NCBI GenBank assembly: GCA_008508345.1
Contig: QNGE01001277.1
Coordinates: 114,571 to 178,570, forward strand
Length of the DNA: 64,000 nucleotides
Reading direction: 5' to 3'
From: Paragonimus westermani
Lineage: Eukaryota > Platyhelminthes > Trematoda > Plagiorchiida > Troglotrematidae
Below are positions 1 through 13,600 of this stretch, one piece after another. Below the pieces are notes generated by a model. That model did no database searches. It had not been told where the DNA came from and saw only the letters and a program-made list of their open reading frames with translations. Every line of letters begins with the position of its first letter. Positions within the stretch are counted from its first letter, which is position 1. The position numbers and the translations under genes were made by a program.

Positions 1-2226
1 TGAGAAACAACGACGTATTGTTACCTATGATACTGTTGATGGTGTGGAAGAAAACCAGTCCATAAATTACATATCTCGGCCATACTAGCCGGTACGTCGG
101 CTTCTTACACCTGATTCCTAATTACTAATATCAAGCGATCCTTACCTACTGATCGTCCGAAGAACCTAAGTGATTGTGTACCGATGAAGCTGAGTAAGGA
201 GTACTGAATGAAAAGCGTGACAACTGTATCAAGGCTAACTGGATGCTATCTATTTGAAACCTATCAATTACTATGAGAATGTAACCGGTTTGGAATTTGT
301 GTACCCAGTAGGGCGGAAATCTAAGCACAGTGGCTGGTATCAAAACATTGTTGCACCCGTCATCCCTCTCGTAGTAGTCAGATTTGCTAAACCAAAACTA
401 TGGTTTCAGTTTGTTTATAGATCTCTATCACATCACGCAAATGTGTCTTAGTGATGTCTTCCTCTTGTTTGTCTCAATTTGATAGGGTTGGAAGGGGTTG
501 GATGTGCAAATGGAGTGCTTAGTTTGAAGTCCAAAATGACTACGCCATTCATGCAGAGCACTTACAGATTAACGCCATAATACGGTTGGGCCGCATTGGC
601 AACCGAAACGGCGTGACAAAAGTGACATAGACGGGACCGACTGAACTGAAGAAGCATTTCAATTTGGTCGTGAGTGTCACTTTTCGGTAATCAGATGTCA
701 GGAAAATGCCCTGCGTAGACTAATTCGGAGAGGGGGTTGTCCACAGACTTGCTATCGGCACACAACCGCTGCTGGTTCTGGCTAAGGTCGACGAGCGTGA
801 CGTTTGGACCAGTATAAGTGAAATTGGGGTACGATGGCGGAAGGACTGCCCGAAGGCTGGAACCACAGAACCTCCACACTTGGCCCTGCGACTCAACCAC
901 CCCACTACCAGTCCAAGGCCAGTGGCCTGCACAACATCAATCCCAACTGCTCCCATACCTTCACCCATTGGTCCAATTATCGTACTATAGGTACTTTATA
1001 TATATCTCCAAGTATCGATTCCTCACACTGTTACGCGAAACATACTCTGAGTTGTTACTACGTGCTCTCCTTTGAACTCTTCTTTGTGTTTATTTTGTAC
1101 CGCCTCACCGAATTGCTGACGACATCGTATTACTGTCTGATACCTGCTGACCGTTAACTTCCATGCTCAGAGTTCACTTGGCTGTACGTTGTATAATTTG
1201 TTAGCCGTTATTTAGTTGTGTACAGAACCAGTTTTATCTGCGTAAACCCCCAATATTTTGTCTTGTTCTGACCCGAATCAAAAGGTTTACAGCTGCCTCA
1301 ATAGAATGCGTATAATCGTGAACCGCCACAGATACTACAGTTGCAGTGAAGTAACTTAAGTTGTCGCCCCAAGGTATGGGCCGTCGAATGATGAGTTTGG
1401 TGTTGTTTACTATGCACAGCAATCTGTGTTACACTAACTAGATTTTTCATTGAGACCAGCTAAATGTAGAAATTGTGCTTGGGGCCAGATGTTACCACTC
1501 CAGCGACCAGATAAAATGCCGGGCTATCTGGTGACAATATCTGTAAACTTTTTTGTGGAACGTCAGCTACCGCAACCGAACGTTTGCGCATTAGTTTTCC
1601 CCATAACTGCGATTCACAGTCGTCCACTTTCGGCTGTCAGAATTTCTCCGTCGTCCGGTGTCGACTCAGGTTGAACTCTCACCGTCCTGTCGCACATGAA
1701 AAATCGCAAACTGCTTAACGCTAATGTTAACACAATTGGATTGATGAGACGTTTGGTGACCCGCCTCGCCCGGCTACTGTCGCCCTCAACTTGTCCTCAT
1801 TTTTGCCAATTTTCGAAGAAACCTGTTCGGTTTAATAGCTTGTCGGACGAGTCGTAACAAAGGGGGCGGCATCGTTTATGATCAAAGCCCTCACGGGCGC
1901 GCGCAAAAGCCCATCTGGCGAGAGATCATTATCGCCTGAACAAGCCCCATACACCAGTTGATCACATGTTTTCAACTTGCAGGTCACATCTGAGGGTGTC
2001 CTGAAAACTTTCGATCGATTTATGATAACTAAGAGGGGAATGCTGACACAGAACTTTCTCTCTCTGTTAAGCCGTCCGAGCAATGCCCACCGGACCAAGT
2101 GATTTCCGAAGCTTGACTGATCCTATGATAGGATATGGTCAAACGATGGTGAAATGGCATGCTGTTGATAAAACAGACTTAATCCTATCGAATATTACTG
2201 ATGAGTAGTCGGGGATTTGGTTTGTT
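1..2226. other. No gene supported; intergenic or intronic DNA
   Basis: No frame here looks like a protein I recognise. Positions 690-960 are richer in G+C than their surroundings and are open for 60-107 codons on both strands at once, as expected for G+C-rich DNA with few stop codons rather than for a gene. This part could be an old transposon fragment, but I see no reverse transcriptase, integrase or protease motif and no terminal repeats. Confidence 0.4.
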
Positions 2227-2368
2227 TTCAAGTTGACCATCACTCACATTTGATCGCAGTCTTCGAATTCAGATAGACTTTCCAACCAGCCTCTTTCGAA
2301 AAGAAGCACTAGAATCGAGTTTCACTCTCATTAGAGCTCACCAATAGTGCATATCCTTGCCACGGCCG
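2227..2368 (-). mobile_element. SINE copy, truncated, minus orientation
   Basis: This stretch is the reverse complement of the 3' half of the SINE that follows on the plus strand. Over about 87 bases (2,282-2,368 against 2,556-2,642) I count roughly 8 mismatches. The 3' terminus, read here as TTCAAGTTGACCATCACTC, matches the ends of the copies at 10.33 kb (same strand) and 40.17 kb (opposite strand). The copy stops inside the tRNA-like region, just past the box B counterpart, exactly where the plus-strand copy begins, so the two lie head to head. Confidence 0.75.
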
Positions 2369-2642
2369 GGGTTATCGATTGGAGTGAGCAGGCAGTAACT
2401 GTGCTCCTCTCGAGACGATCGGGCAACCTAATCATTTCTCACAAGCGAGAGTGGTTGAGCGTTCAGATTTGATAATTCGGTCGTGCCTAATGTGAGGTCA
2501 ATGGCGCAGTGGTCAACACGCTTGCCTCATGATTGGAATGTCCGGAGTTCAAATCCCGGCCGTGGCAAGCATATGCACTACTGACGAGCTCTAATGAGAG
2601 TGAAACTCGAGTCTAGTGCTTCCTTTCGAAAGAGGCTGGCTG
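2368..2642 (+). mobile_element. tRNA-derived SINE copy with RNA polymerase III boxes
   Basis: The copy contains TGGCGCAGTGG at 2,502-2,512, an exact fit to the box A consensus TRGYNNANNGG, and GTTCAAATC at 2,547-2,555, an exact fit to box B GWTCRANNC. Box spacing is that of a tRNA gene. About 130 bases upstream of box A (from GGGTTATCGATTGGAG at 2,369) are also shared with the copies at 39.8-40.2 kb and 52.6 kb, so the repeat unit extends well 5' of the tRNA-like part. The 3' end breaks off at GAGGCTGGCTG and lacks the terminal AAATGTGAGTGAAGTTCAAC seen elsewhere. Known biology: such SINEs are copied by a partner LINE; no coding capacity is expected. Confidence 0.8.
2502..2555 (+). promoter_or_regulatory. 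Internal RNA polymerase III promoter (boxes A and B) of the SINE
   Basis: Box A is at 2,502-2,512 and box B at 2,547-2,555; both match consensus at every fixed position. The other copies (10.5 kb, 25.8 kb, 40.0 kb) have substitutions in one or both boxes, so this is the best-preserved promoter of the family in the window. Confidence 0.65.
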
Positions 2643-5600
2643 CAAAGCATATCGAATATGTTGTAAGTTTACCCTTCTTTGGATAATGCGGAAATATGGT
2701 TTTTAAGGAATGATGGTATGTTACCACCAGGAATCGCCCTCACACGGCATATCACACATTTACTCAACTAAATTTTTCTTACGCGACTCTTATGCGGAAC
2801 AACAAAAATAATCCATCTTAGTACTATAAGTCATTTTTACTTGAAATTAAACCCTATAGAACCTGAAGGTTATCTACACGCTCTTTGTATTCCCAGATGA
2901 ATGATGAATGTACTGTTCGTTGGTACGTGATGTTTCATTCAAGAATAAGTAACGAAGGATTGCATTCCTCTTGACCAGTGAATGCTCGACAGGATTCATC
3001 AAGTGGATCTTACGAAGCACTATGCAGTTGGGGGCAACTTCATTGAAATCAGCTTTGTATGCTAAGAGGCATGTACGACCACCTATAAGGTTGAAAAATG
3101 AAAGGTTATTTGAACGTTATCCGGTGCAGAATAACCCTAACAAACTCAAGGCTCTCAATCTATGCTCATTTACATTTACTTCCCAGTAATGATCACCAAC
3201 TGCCCTCCTACTACCGGTTAATCTGTGACTCATCGATGGTGACAAGGGCACAAATGGCCCTCACGGGTTCTGGTGGATGGATAAAATACCCTGCGCATTC
3301 TAAACGATGCAGTATAAAATAAAACTATGGACGTGTTTATTTCAATAGGCCAATGCTTTCGTCCTCTTGTTGAATAATCGCGTTGGGCCACACCTGATGA
3401 AATGTTACAAAGCAACACGTTTACGCATGTTTTTGGTAGACTCCGTTAAGTGTTCCTGATTGTATGCATACGATGGTGTTGCGCATTCCAGCCGTATTGC
3501 TTCAGCAATTAAGGCACAATTGTACAATTCGGTAAGCAGGGTATAGGTTGCTGTACTAAACCCGTGTGAGTTGATCTACAAATAAATAACTAGATCCACA
3601 GGCGTCATATGATGAATACAATGTGTTTTTCCTCGATCAGCCGTCCATCTTACTATGGCAAACTAAAAGTGTTCATGACACGAAAAACCAGACGGACCTG
3701 TGTTGCACCGGGAGATGGGTCGACCAGCATGCAATGACCTAACACAGGTACCCTGAATAACTAGTCTCTGCAAGTCTAGTACAGGAAAGTACACAACGAA
3801 GTCAACTAGACGAGGGTAGGGTTGTGTTGACCACTTTTGTTGGTCTAGGGTGTGTGAGTGTACCGGAAGCTATTAACACCAAACAGAAGAGATTGTTGTG
3901 GACCGTTGGATAAGAAACTTACTGACCAGAGGAACCCGAGACTGCGTACCTACACCTGAATAATTGTTGGACGGTTTGGAATGAAAAGAAAAGTCAGAAG
4001 GTTGCTTCAGTTTCAGAAAACCAGCAAATGGAAAACTGTGAAAGAACAAGTCAGACGATAATGAGTAAGATAGAAATTTAGTAGCTGTCTGCCGAACAAA
4101 CAACACTCTCACTACGTTACAGAGCAGACAACAACTGACTAGTATAATCAGTGTGAGACCCAGAGTGCTTCCATCCTACAGCAATGATTCTGATAATCAA
4201 GTTATCTGGATGTTCAGTTAGGTATCTCCAACATGCTCGACAAGTTTGCGTTTGGATTCAACAACCAATGATGCAGTTATGACGGACTTTGATAAGCCGT
4301 TTCAGATTGGGCAGACCGAGACACTCAAAGAGTATGTTATACAATTCAAACTGTTCAGTTTACGTTATAACATCAGCATGTTACCTAAGGGGTGGTCGTT
4401 TTCGCTAGACCTATGTAGCTTTCTTAAAGTCTGTTGTGGTTGATGGATGACCAAACTCGATTGATGTTGATCGCAAAAGTGAAACAAAATAGCAGGATAA
4501 GTCAGTAAACCTAGAGTTAGGGCAGCTGAATGCCTTCGAATCTTTTGTTTGTTGAGAATTTAACCATTTATATGAGACAAAATGTCTATAACATATTACA
4601 GTTTTGGATAACATGGAGAAAAAGCTCAACTCACTACAAGTTGAGGGATAAGCCATAACGGTTAGTGCTAACTTGAAAGTTCGGCTAGAAGAAAACTATA
4701 TTCACAACCAAATACGCCTCCGGTAGATACCACGACGAGCTCCACAGCTGCGGAATCGTATCACGTGATCACAGCAGCTGGATGGACAAGTGCACTTTCA
4801 GTACATGTTTACACCTAAAATGATGCCTACAAATTAGAAAAACTCATGATTACATTGCACCTTCTTTCGATCTATCATGTGACTGCCACGGAATTCCGAT
4901 TCCTTCAACCACGTTACGCTAAGCTGCTTACATGTACAAACTGAACACAGTCCTCACATGGCCGTCGCTATCAAACTCGAATACAAATTTCGGTTAGTTC
5001 AAGTCAAAGGGAAAAACTTAACTCGAACTTCGCATTTTCAGAGCTTGTGATCAGGGCGAATCCACATCCGACCCGGAACTACTAAAGCAACACTCTTATT
5101 AACAAAAAGTTCGTTCCACATGGTCGTATTAAGAGTACCCATCATGATGATCACTTCAAAGGCAGAATCAAAATCAAGCTTGCCCACTCCATTGGACACT
5201 TCTATGGTCAGTAATCCGCGGTTAGGCTGGGGTCTTTGATTCAATGGATTGGCCAGAAAAGGCGTGCCATTTCTCGAAGTGCATCGAGGTTCTGGACAAG
5301 TACAGTTAAAAACTTTTCGCAGCAGTCGTCAATCATACGAAGTCGTTATGAGTCAGTCTGTTTAACAAGCATACAAAGTGATAAACAAGCGGATTTTCGA
5401 TTATTACAAAACAATTTTTACATCAGTATGCCTCCAAAGGCAGTGTACCATCATGCAGTTAATGAGGGGTACCGTTTCCAAAAAACGAACGGATACACAA
5501 TTCGTGTGAATTTTGTGGTAGCTGGCAGTTAAAATTCCCATTTCTGCATCAACATCATGTTATCAAAGAGGACAAACTAAACACATCTCTCATCAGGTTT

Positions 5601-8600
5601 CCTGCAGGATCGTCATGGATAATGATTTTGTGGACACCAAATTTCATTACGTTCTCTTATCCTAAATGTTATAGTGTTCTCAGATTTGTCAGGTGTTCTA
5701 TAAAGTATGCTCGGGGGACTGCAGGTCTTTTATTCACCAGAGCACAGTATACGGATGCTCGGTCATACAATATGTCTAAGGCATCTATCAGTCCGGGAGT
5801 TAGTATCCGTTCCATTTCACCGGGGTTGGCGGCTAACGAAATTTACCAAACCAAACCCAGTGTATACAGTTAATCTCCTAGCTGGCAGGACCAACAACAG
5901 ACACGCGTGTCCTGTACAGTACGCTGTCTCTGGCCAGCAGTGAGTAGGACTTCCTGTCTAGAACTCACCCGCCTGTGTCACAAATAGCATCTTTGTTTAT
6001 CCTTGAGCTGTGGTTAACTCATTGTCTGTCCAGTTCATAAAGCCAAACCCTCACCTTCTAGATCAATACCGGATAAGTAAACGAGCTTGGGTTCTGATTC
6101 CAATAAAACGATTGTCTCATTAATTAACTGAAGTAGTTCCCCATCTACAACAAGACCCGTGTTTCAGTTTGTGTATTGATGGAAGCAGTGATGTGATGCA
6201 GTCTGTTTTCGTGCACCACTTTGGGCGACCGTGCTCACGATCAAACACAGTGACTGTATGATCGTTTAGCAATTTATTTTGTTGTTTGTTGTCCGTGAGT
6301 TTAATTCCTGTAGGTAATAGATGTGTAAATGAACTACACCATAGTGTTTGCTATGCACAAAGTAAACAAGCGATTCCAGAGGGATCAAGCTGGTTGTTCA
6401 ATTTCGTGTACGGCACGTACATCAGTCAGAAAGTTTTAATGAGCGAATTTTCTTGCCAGCCGCAATTGATCAAACGGCAGATGGACATGTCAAACAAGAA
6501 TGTGCAAACGAAATAAACGTAACCGTCACAAGCAGATGCATGGTTTGATGACAACGTTTGCATACATGGCCATATGGACCTCTTCATATTCAGAAACAAA
6601 ATGTTCTTGAACAGCTGGAGGCGATTGTCCGGATAATCAATCGTTCGAAACAGCCGGCACTGAACTTGAAGCTAGCCCATTACCAAACTTTTGCACCCGT
6701 ACCAAAGCAGAAGGACTAGCGATGGCGCTCATACGCTGACAATGATGCAAGGAACGCAGTTGTTTATTGGTTTTGAAAATTGTGGCGTAATAGTGTGATA
6801 GTTTACCTCTCCAATAACTTAATCGCCAACCAGCGTAACAAAGAATATTTGTAATGCACAAGATATCCGCAGTAAAGTGTCCCACTGTACAAGATTTTAG
6901 ACTAAAGCAAGCATTGCAAATATATGCCTTCGCTTTGATGCAGAGAACCAGTTTAATGAACCTTTGTTCAAAGTGTTAAACCAATTTCATTTGGATTCAA
7001 ACAATCATATAATTTGCATAAACCATCTGGTAGTTGTTTTTGTACAAGTGACTGTTATCATGCATTAAGTGATGGATGGACCACAACCATCTGCCGAGGT
7101 TAGTAGGATGTAATGAAGTGTATGGAGTTCAGACGGTTACAAGTTGAACATGTCTCAAATTGGACAACGGGTTTTGAATTCACATAAAATATTCGGTTGA
7201 CATACTTTGTAACGCTTAGTCATTTTGTAGGTATATGACCTACTTTCAAAACAAAACAAAACCAACAAGTGGAAGAAACCAGTCGAGGTAGTAGTTTTTG
7301 TTGAATCAACCAATGAACCCCAGCGACCGATTTATTCTGAGACAGTTGCATTGCGCCCTTCGTATCCAACTGTACGTGCACAAAAGATCCGTTTGTTAGT
7401 TTAGCTCTACCATGAGAGAAGCGATTGTGGCTGTCCACTTGTACACACATGTATACGTATATACATATGAATACAGATAGTAATGGCTTTTAGCCATACA
7501 GATGCAAGCAAAGATTCAAGAAACTACTGATCGTGCTAAGAAACGACAGATTAATAGACAATTAGGATTGTCAGAGAGACTCAAGAGTAAGCAAAATTAG
7601 TGAAGATGAAGAAGAGCCAACAGCCTCATTGACAAGGGTGTGTCAGCAACCACAATGCCCTATCATGTCAGAACACGCTTCCATCAAACGGTGTGGATAG
7701 TTGCGCCGTCCCCAACCTGGCAGGCAGCATCTCCTAAGTTTTTCATCAAATATCTTGTAGCCTTTGTAGACATGATCGCGTTTTTCCGTTTCTTTTAACT
7801 ATCACCAGTTAGAGTTAAGTGTGCGATCAGGCAGACGATCCGTCGGCACACGGACTGTGCACCCCAACCAGTACAGGATGTGTCTCCTTTCGGTTCTCAT
7901 AAATATCGCGTTGTTCATATAATGAAGGCCAGGTGGTGAAGACAACGGTGGTGGACTACTATTTGAACAGGTCACGTCTCTGATCTGTGAAGCATGACCG
8001 ATGGCACATGTTCATTGTACACCGTGACTGTTCACTGTGATTCAGCTCGTGACCCATGCTTTCCGCCTTATCATTTCGCGTTCCGTAGTGAGTTGTTGAT
8101 ACATTGCCGACAGGGTTGCTTGGTCATAGATAGTATACGTGCATAGTTTGATCGCTATACTCGATTATTTTCTTGAAAAATGCTGCAGGCAACTTGTTCG
8201 GGTAATCTCTCTGAAGTACTATGAACGGCACACGAAATGACCATGTGCAAAATCATTTGCTAACTAATGTCTACCTCAGTGTGACCACCTACGGACCAAC
8301 GGTTACACGACCACGTGCTTCTGTTCACCGAATTTCATTAAGATCGGATATATACGAATTTACGTCAATTATCCAGTGCACCAGTGCCCAAAATTTCATG
8401 CGAAAAACTAACGATGACTTCAGTTGAAAGGACTGTAACCTACGTCTCTCTATTTATTAGACCCGACGATTTGTTCAGTCTCTCCCGTCACATTTATGGG
8501 CCAGGAAATGAAGTCCATTTGAAAGTAGAGATAACTAAGCCACAATCACCATGTTTTACTTTTATCCTCAAAGGAAGTGTAAGCTAAAGACAGGCAAGGA

Positions 8601-10329
8601 GCATACATGTAAGACATTGAAGCGTCTTGTGTGTAGTCCGGTCTTGATTTGGTCCCTATCCATAATTTTGGTATCTGAAACCATATTTTCCTGTTGAACT
8701 CCCAAGTCGTGTTCAAACAGCGGCCACCTTCAACCGTGAATGTATATTGCAATGGAACTACATCAGACGTATGTGTCAGGTGAACTGCAGAATACAGTTG
8801 ATGTGCCTCAGCTCAGTACGATTAAGTAACCCGATTATTGTTCATTATGCGCGGGTATAATTGTGGGGGAAGATCGAACGTTGACTTTCAGGACAGTAAT
8901 CAGACAAGGCTTCTGGCCTGGTTTGACATTCAAACGGCAGTCTAGGGCATCTCAAGCGTCCAGGAATGCCTGATTTCAAATATGGACTAATCTATAACGT
9001 ATGGTGAACTGCAGCAAACATGCAACCGGAAACGAATTATAGATATATGACCATACATGAAAACAAGTATCACACTATCGTGACGAACATTTATTGCTGG
9101 TTTACGTTTGCCTTCTGACTGTTAACGTTTTGTCTAAGAATGACACCGGACCGTGGCCTCAATCCAAAGAATTTACAGTTTTAGCTATTTATCTAGCGTG
9201 TTATTTAGGTCACTAAACTAATCGTATCCAAAGTCTATGAGGGTAAATTTTTCAGAATGTATCAACAACGGTGGAATACAGATATCGTGGGAAGGAAGTA
9301 AAATGTAGGTAACATCCGAACATGAACAACAGCAGAAATCGTCACCAGTGAACTGTCCATCAGATGATAGCATGCTGCCATTTCTGAGGTGTACAAACTG
9401 CCTGACCGAACACTTTGGGAATCCACTCGGAGCTGGATGTTAAAGATTAGCATTGATTCAGAGGACATGGAGAATTTACTTCATATTTTTGGAACGAAGA
9501 TAACGTGTTTTATTAGACTACGCCAAAACAACATTCAAAACACCAGCTGGATGCGCTGTACAGTCGGTTTAAAAGGAAAAATTACCTTGTAGGAATGAAT
9601 AGGAGCCATAACCAACTGAGGAAATGATATACCTAGAATGGGTGTAATGCTAGTACTAACAGGAAGTTGGAAGATAAACCATGATATCTTAGTTAGAATT
9701 TCTCGTTACTCGAAGGAGGTCAGGAATTCTTTGAAGAATGGAGACACATTGTAGAGCCAGGTGCTTCTGTCGGCCGATACATTTGGTGAGCTAGACCATC
9801 ACATGCAGATCATCAGCTGGAGCAAAGCCGCTATCAGTCATACAGATAATGTGATTTATTTGTCTGTAGGTTAGCACAAACGTCACATTCATACTAGGGT
9901 TGACAAGCTTCGTTACGGCTATCGCACATATCAGCCAGCGGCGCCAAATTTTGACACCAGTGAGCTTAAGCGAGAAGGTATAATCTACATAACAGCCAAT
10001 AAATAAGGTCGTACTTTTACAGGCCAATGTACGGAGCGTACTCTTTAAGATGAAAGACTTTTCATCCCAAATATGTCTGGTACGCCACTTTCAATCCAAT
10101 TACATTACTCACAAATTTATTCTTTTTCAGTATGCGTTAATCATACAATGGACAACGTATTGTTCTGTTGACAGTATGGTCCGTTGAATTAACGCCGATT
10201 CTTCATAAACCTGAGTGGGTGTAAAGGTGTCAGACGGTAGGCCAAAACAATTTAGACAGCTAGCTGCTTGTGTGCTGTCACGCAAAAAGCAATAAGATTA
10301 ATTGCAGGTAGTGGAAGATTTGGTCAGTA
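2643..10329. other. No gene supported
   Basis: I read this stretch on both strands and recognise no protein family, RNA gene or repeat with clear borders. The open frames are 60-100 codons long, low in motif content and about as frequent as random sequence would give. A segment at 4,246-4,443 (+) faintly resembles a retroelement gag helix region but is too weak to call. Confidence 0.4.
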
Positions 10330-10690
10330 TCAAGTTGAACTTCATTCACATTTGATCGCCTTCAAATAGAACTCCCAGCCGAACTCCTTTAAAATGATGC
10401 ACTATTTTCGAGTTTCTCTTCTGTTGGAGCTCGACAGTATGGCTTATGTATGCCACGGATATCGGGGATTAAACTGGAGCCACACTTTGACAAGTCAGCC
10501 ATGTTCACCAATGTGCCATTGACCACAATTTGGGCATGACTGTGGGTGAACACACAGCCACCTTCGTTTGTGAGTAATGATCAGGCCAGCCAGTCGTCTC
10601 GATAGCAGATACAATTACCGCCTGGTAACCTCCTGATTAGGACTTGAGGGCAGGTTGAAATCTCTGATCAATCTAATCAAACCTTCGACT
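10330..10690 (-). mobile_element. SINE copy, near full length, diverged, minus orientation
   Basis: Read on the minus strand, this copy starts near 10,690 with the 5' segment containing the GACTTGAGGGCAGGTTGAAA counterpart. It passes through TATCGAGACGACTGG and the tRNA-like region (box A counterpart CAATGGCACATTGG, degenerate) and ends at 10,330 with AAATGTGAATGAAGTTCAAC. It shares 5', middle and 3' portions with the copy at 39.8-40.2 kb, which defines a unit of roughly 360-400 bp. Both polymerase III boxes carry substitutions, so it is an old copy. Confidence 0.7.
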
Positions 10691-13600
10691 AGTAATCGTA
10701 ACGTTAATATACCGCCTACCAGGTTGAATGAGGTCGGTTATTTCCAGTTGGTTTTCAGTGCTAGTTGATGGATGTTTCCTACAGCTTCATCGCTTAGTTT
10801 TCACTTGGTCATCTCACATTCGCTAGCGGATGATCTGTGAACAAACAGTGACATGAAGTGAGCAAGAACACTGGCGTGATTTAAGTCAGGACAATTAGTT
10901 TGATCTTTAACTGAGTGCGGTTACCCGTATCATGAAGAAGTGTTTGTACAGACACGAGGAAACGAATTGGATTTAACCACTTAAATGGTTTATGTATTAC
11001 CTCAACTATTCAGTCGTAATGTGCCTACATGTTAATGGTATTGCGGTAATTGCCAAACGGCCTCCGTCACCCCGTTCAACTTATCTCTCAGACAGGTCGG
11101 ACATACATAGCTGTGTAGAATTAGCAAAGCGTCCTCGACGTTTTACTTATTGTTGCCAGTTGTGATTAGAAAAAACTCGGTCGTCCGAATTGTAAGGGAG
11201 GAGGTGCCAAAACGACCACAAAATTACAGTACATGTTCCAACATGAGAAGTTTCAGATTAAGCATATTTTCTAGAAAACATTAACAGAGTGGTGTGACCA
11301 GTAACCCATGTTTAAGGCGCAGTGAATTATCAAGAGGAAGCTGTCTTACAGACGCCGTCTTGCGCTCACTTGTGATACGGTTAACTGGGACGCAACATGA
11401 CATTGAATGTCTGAATTTAAACGGAACACACTATGAACCAAATCATCTTAATTCCACATCTTTCATTACAAACAAAGTTATGTAAAACTGTCAATATTGT
11501 TGTTGACACTGATGCTAATGACAACCAAGGCACAATTACGAGCTCCATATATGGAGTATTCTTAAGCGCTAAATATTCTATTTACCTTGTACTCGGATTT
11601 TGCTAATGGAATCAGTGTTCTTCTAGGCTGGCGGTCTACAGGTGTAAATGAACGAAACCTAGCTATTCGGTTACACCCTCTCAAGGTATTCAGTCACCTC
11701 ACCGTACGAAGATGTCGTGCTGCCTGGCAAACAAAGCCAGTGAAACAAATTGCGGAAATTCGGCACCAAAGATTTGTTGATAAATCTAAGACGACTTAGG
11801 AATACAAATAGTGTCAAAAACTTGACAATTCCTACAGTTTATGGACAGTTTTCCTTCCACAAATTGCCTCGTAAATTATCAGTACATCGATGAGTTTCTT
11901 TACTGATTAATGACTATGCCTGTATCCCATTCAGTCGCATGCTCAAACGCTGGTCTGCTCACCCGATTCGCTTATCTGTCCGCTGAATTCACGTCTCGGC
12001 AGTGGTGTCACACGCCTACAGGCGCGTACACGCCCACAACACGGAACAGACAGGTAAACATGAACAGGCCCCAATGTCTATCCACGTGTCAAGTCGATTT
12101 CGAGAGCTTATCAGTTGGACGCATCGGATGTGCCGACTAGCTAACTGATAATTAGACAGTAAGACTGATATTCTAGTGTGCCTGAACCGATAGGCTCGTA
12201 CCGAACCTGGTCACGCGCCCATCAGTCTGATAGCAGATACGTAGGGAGAAAGGGGCCAACGGGAGTGGGCCCCTTTGAAACGGGATGAAACGTTATTTCC
12301 TTCTCCAAAATAGGGGTCAAATCTGAGCTGTCATTCAGACGATACCATGCATCTCACTGTATTAAAACAAACCAGGTGAGCACCTTTTGGCAAAAGCCCG
12401 TGATCCTAGATTCATATGACCACTGGACCTGGCTTCATGAAATATACTGACGTTGGTATTGACTAACATAATGAACCAGTCGAAAAAACGTAAGAGTTAT
12501 GCTGTTTTGCATTCAAGATTCTTGTTGACCCAAGGACAGCAGTTTACCAGCCCCACAAAGCCCAACAACTACCAAAAGTGTCGTCGAAGTTTGCTCATGG
12601 GAGACGAAAAGGTGTTTTCTGTAAGGTAATGGATATATGGCAGTTGGTTCAAGTGTTTTTAAACACAACTCCAGTGGGCTATAGCACATGGCTGATGTAG
12701 GCTGAAGGGGTACGAAACATGACGCAACAAAGGTTATATTAAATGCTCAATCTCAGTAGAGAAGACAGCTGAGAGAACCGGTTAAGACTCGTTCTTGCTG
12801 GAGTCTAGTCTCATTCGAAAATAAGAATAACTCAGATCATGCACCTGTGATGTAGAAGACCCAAGTAAGGAGGAGATATTTTAAGTTCTGTATGACGTTG
12901 CTTAAGCACTGTTCCCCTGCATACTAAATTGACTCCGAGAGAGTAACAGGCCGTTTGGCGATAGCAATTTCATCTGTCCCATTTGCGTTGCTTGAAGGTT
13001 ACCTCTTATTTGTCATAAAAGAATTACGGACCACATTGAGTAAGTGTAATCTGGTATCAGCACCGCATACTTACAAGTTACATGTGATTTAGCCAAACGC
13101 TATACAAGTGTTGTCCACAATCCACCTATACTCCGTGGTTTGATGCGTAAGGGAATGAAAGTACTAACGTTGCCTTCATTAGATCCAGTGAGATACTAAC
13201 AACAGCTGCCTACGACAGTGTAGGCTGTCTGCTCAACGGTTAGATCGGCTGACTCACGGTGATAAACGTCAGGATCTGCCTAGGAGATGACTCAAACTAA
13301 GCAGAAGCCAGAGCTGTGGCTAGCGGTCTTATCTATAAGTTACTTTTCCATAGTACCAAGTTTCTGCATGTATTCCACGGGACAAGAAGAAGGTCTTCTT
13401 TTTATTTGAGTGGAGGCTACACGTCTGGTATCGCGATATATGACAGCCCATGAGCTCAGTCGACACGATACCTGAACATTTTCTTTCCATGAAACAGTGT
13501 GAGTATAGTCCCCGTCAAACTGGACGAAAGTGATCACACTGTTTCAATTCTCGAACGAGAAATGTACTCTACGCATCTGCTGAGACTGATTATAATCTGT

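Noticed and set aside
834..1157. 107-codon plus-strand frame
   Set aside because: Lies in a G+C-rich patch open in several frames on both strands; no motif and no good splice borders.
2502..2570. A genuine tRNA gene
   Set aside because: Boxes A and B are perfect, but the flanks are shared with several other copies and an acceptor stem and anticodon arm do not form cleanly, so it is a SINE promoter.
4246..4443. Possible retroelement gag fragment (TETLKEYVIQF)
   Set aside because: Only one short pattern resembles gag; no CCHC knuckle, protease or RT follows on this strand.
12249..12276. Intrinsic transcription terminator
   Set aside because: No T tract after the stem and no bacterial context.
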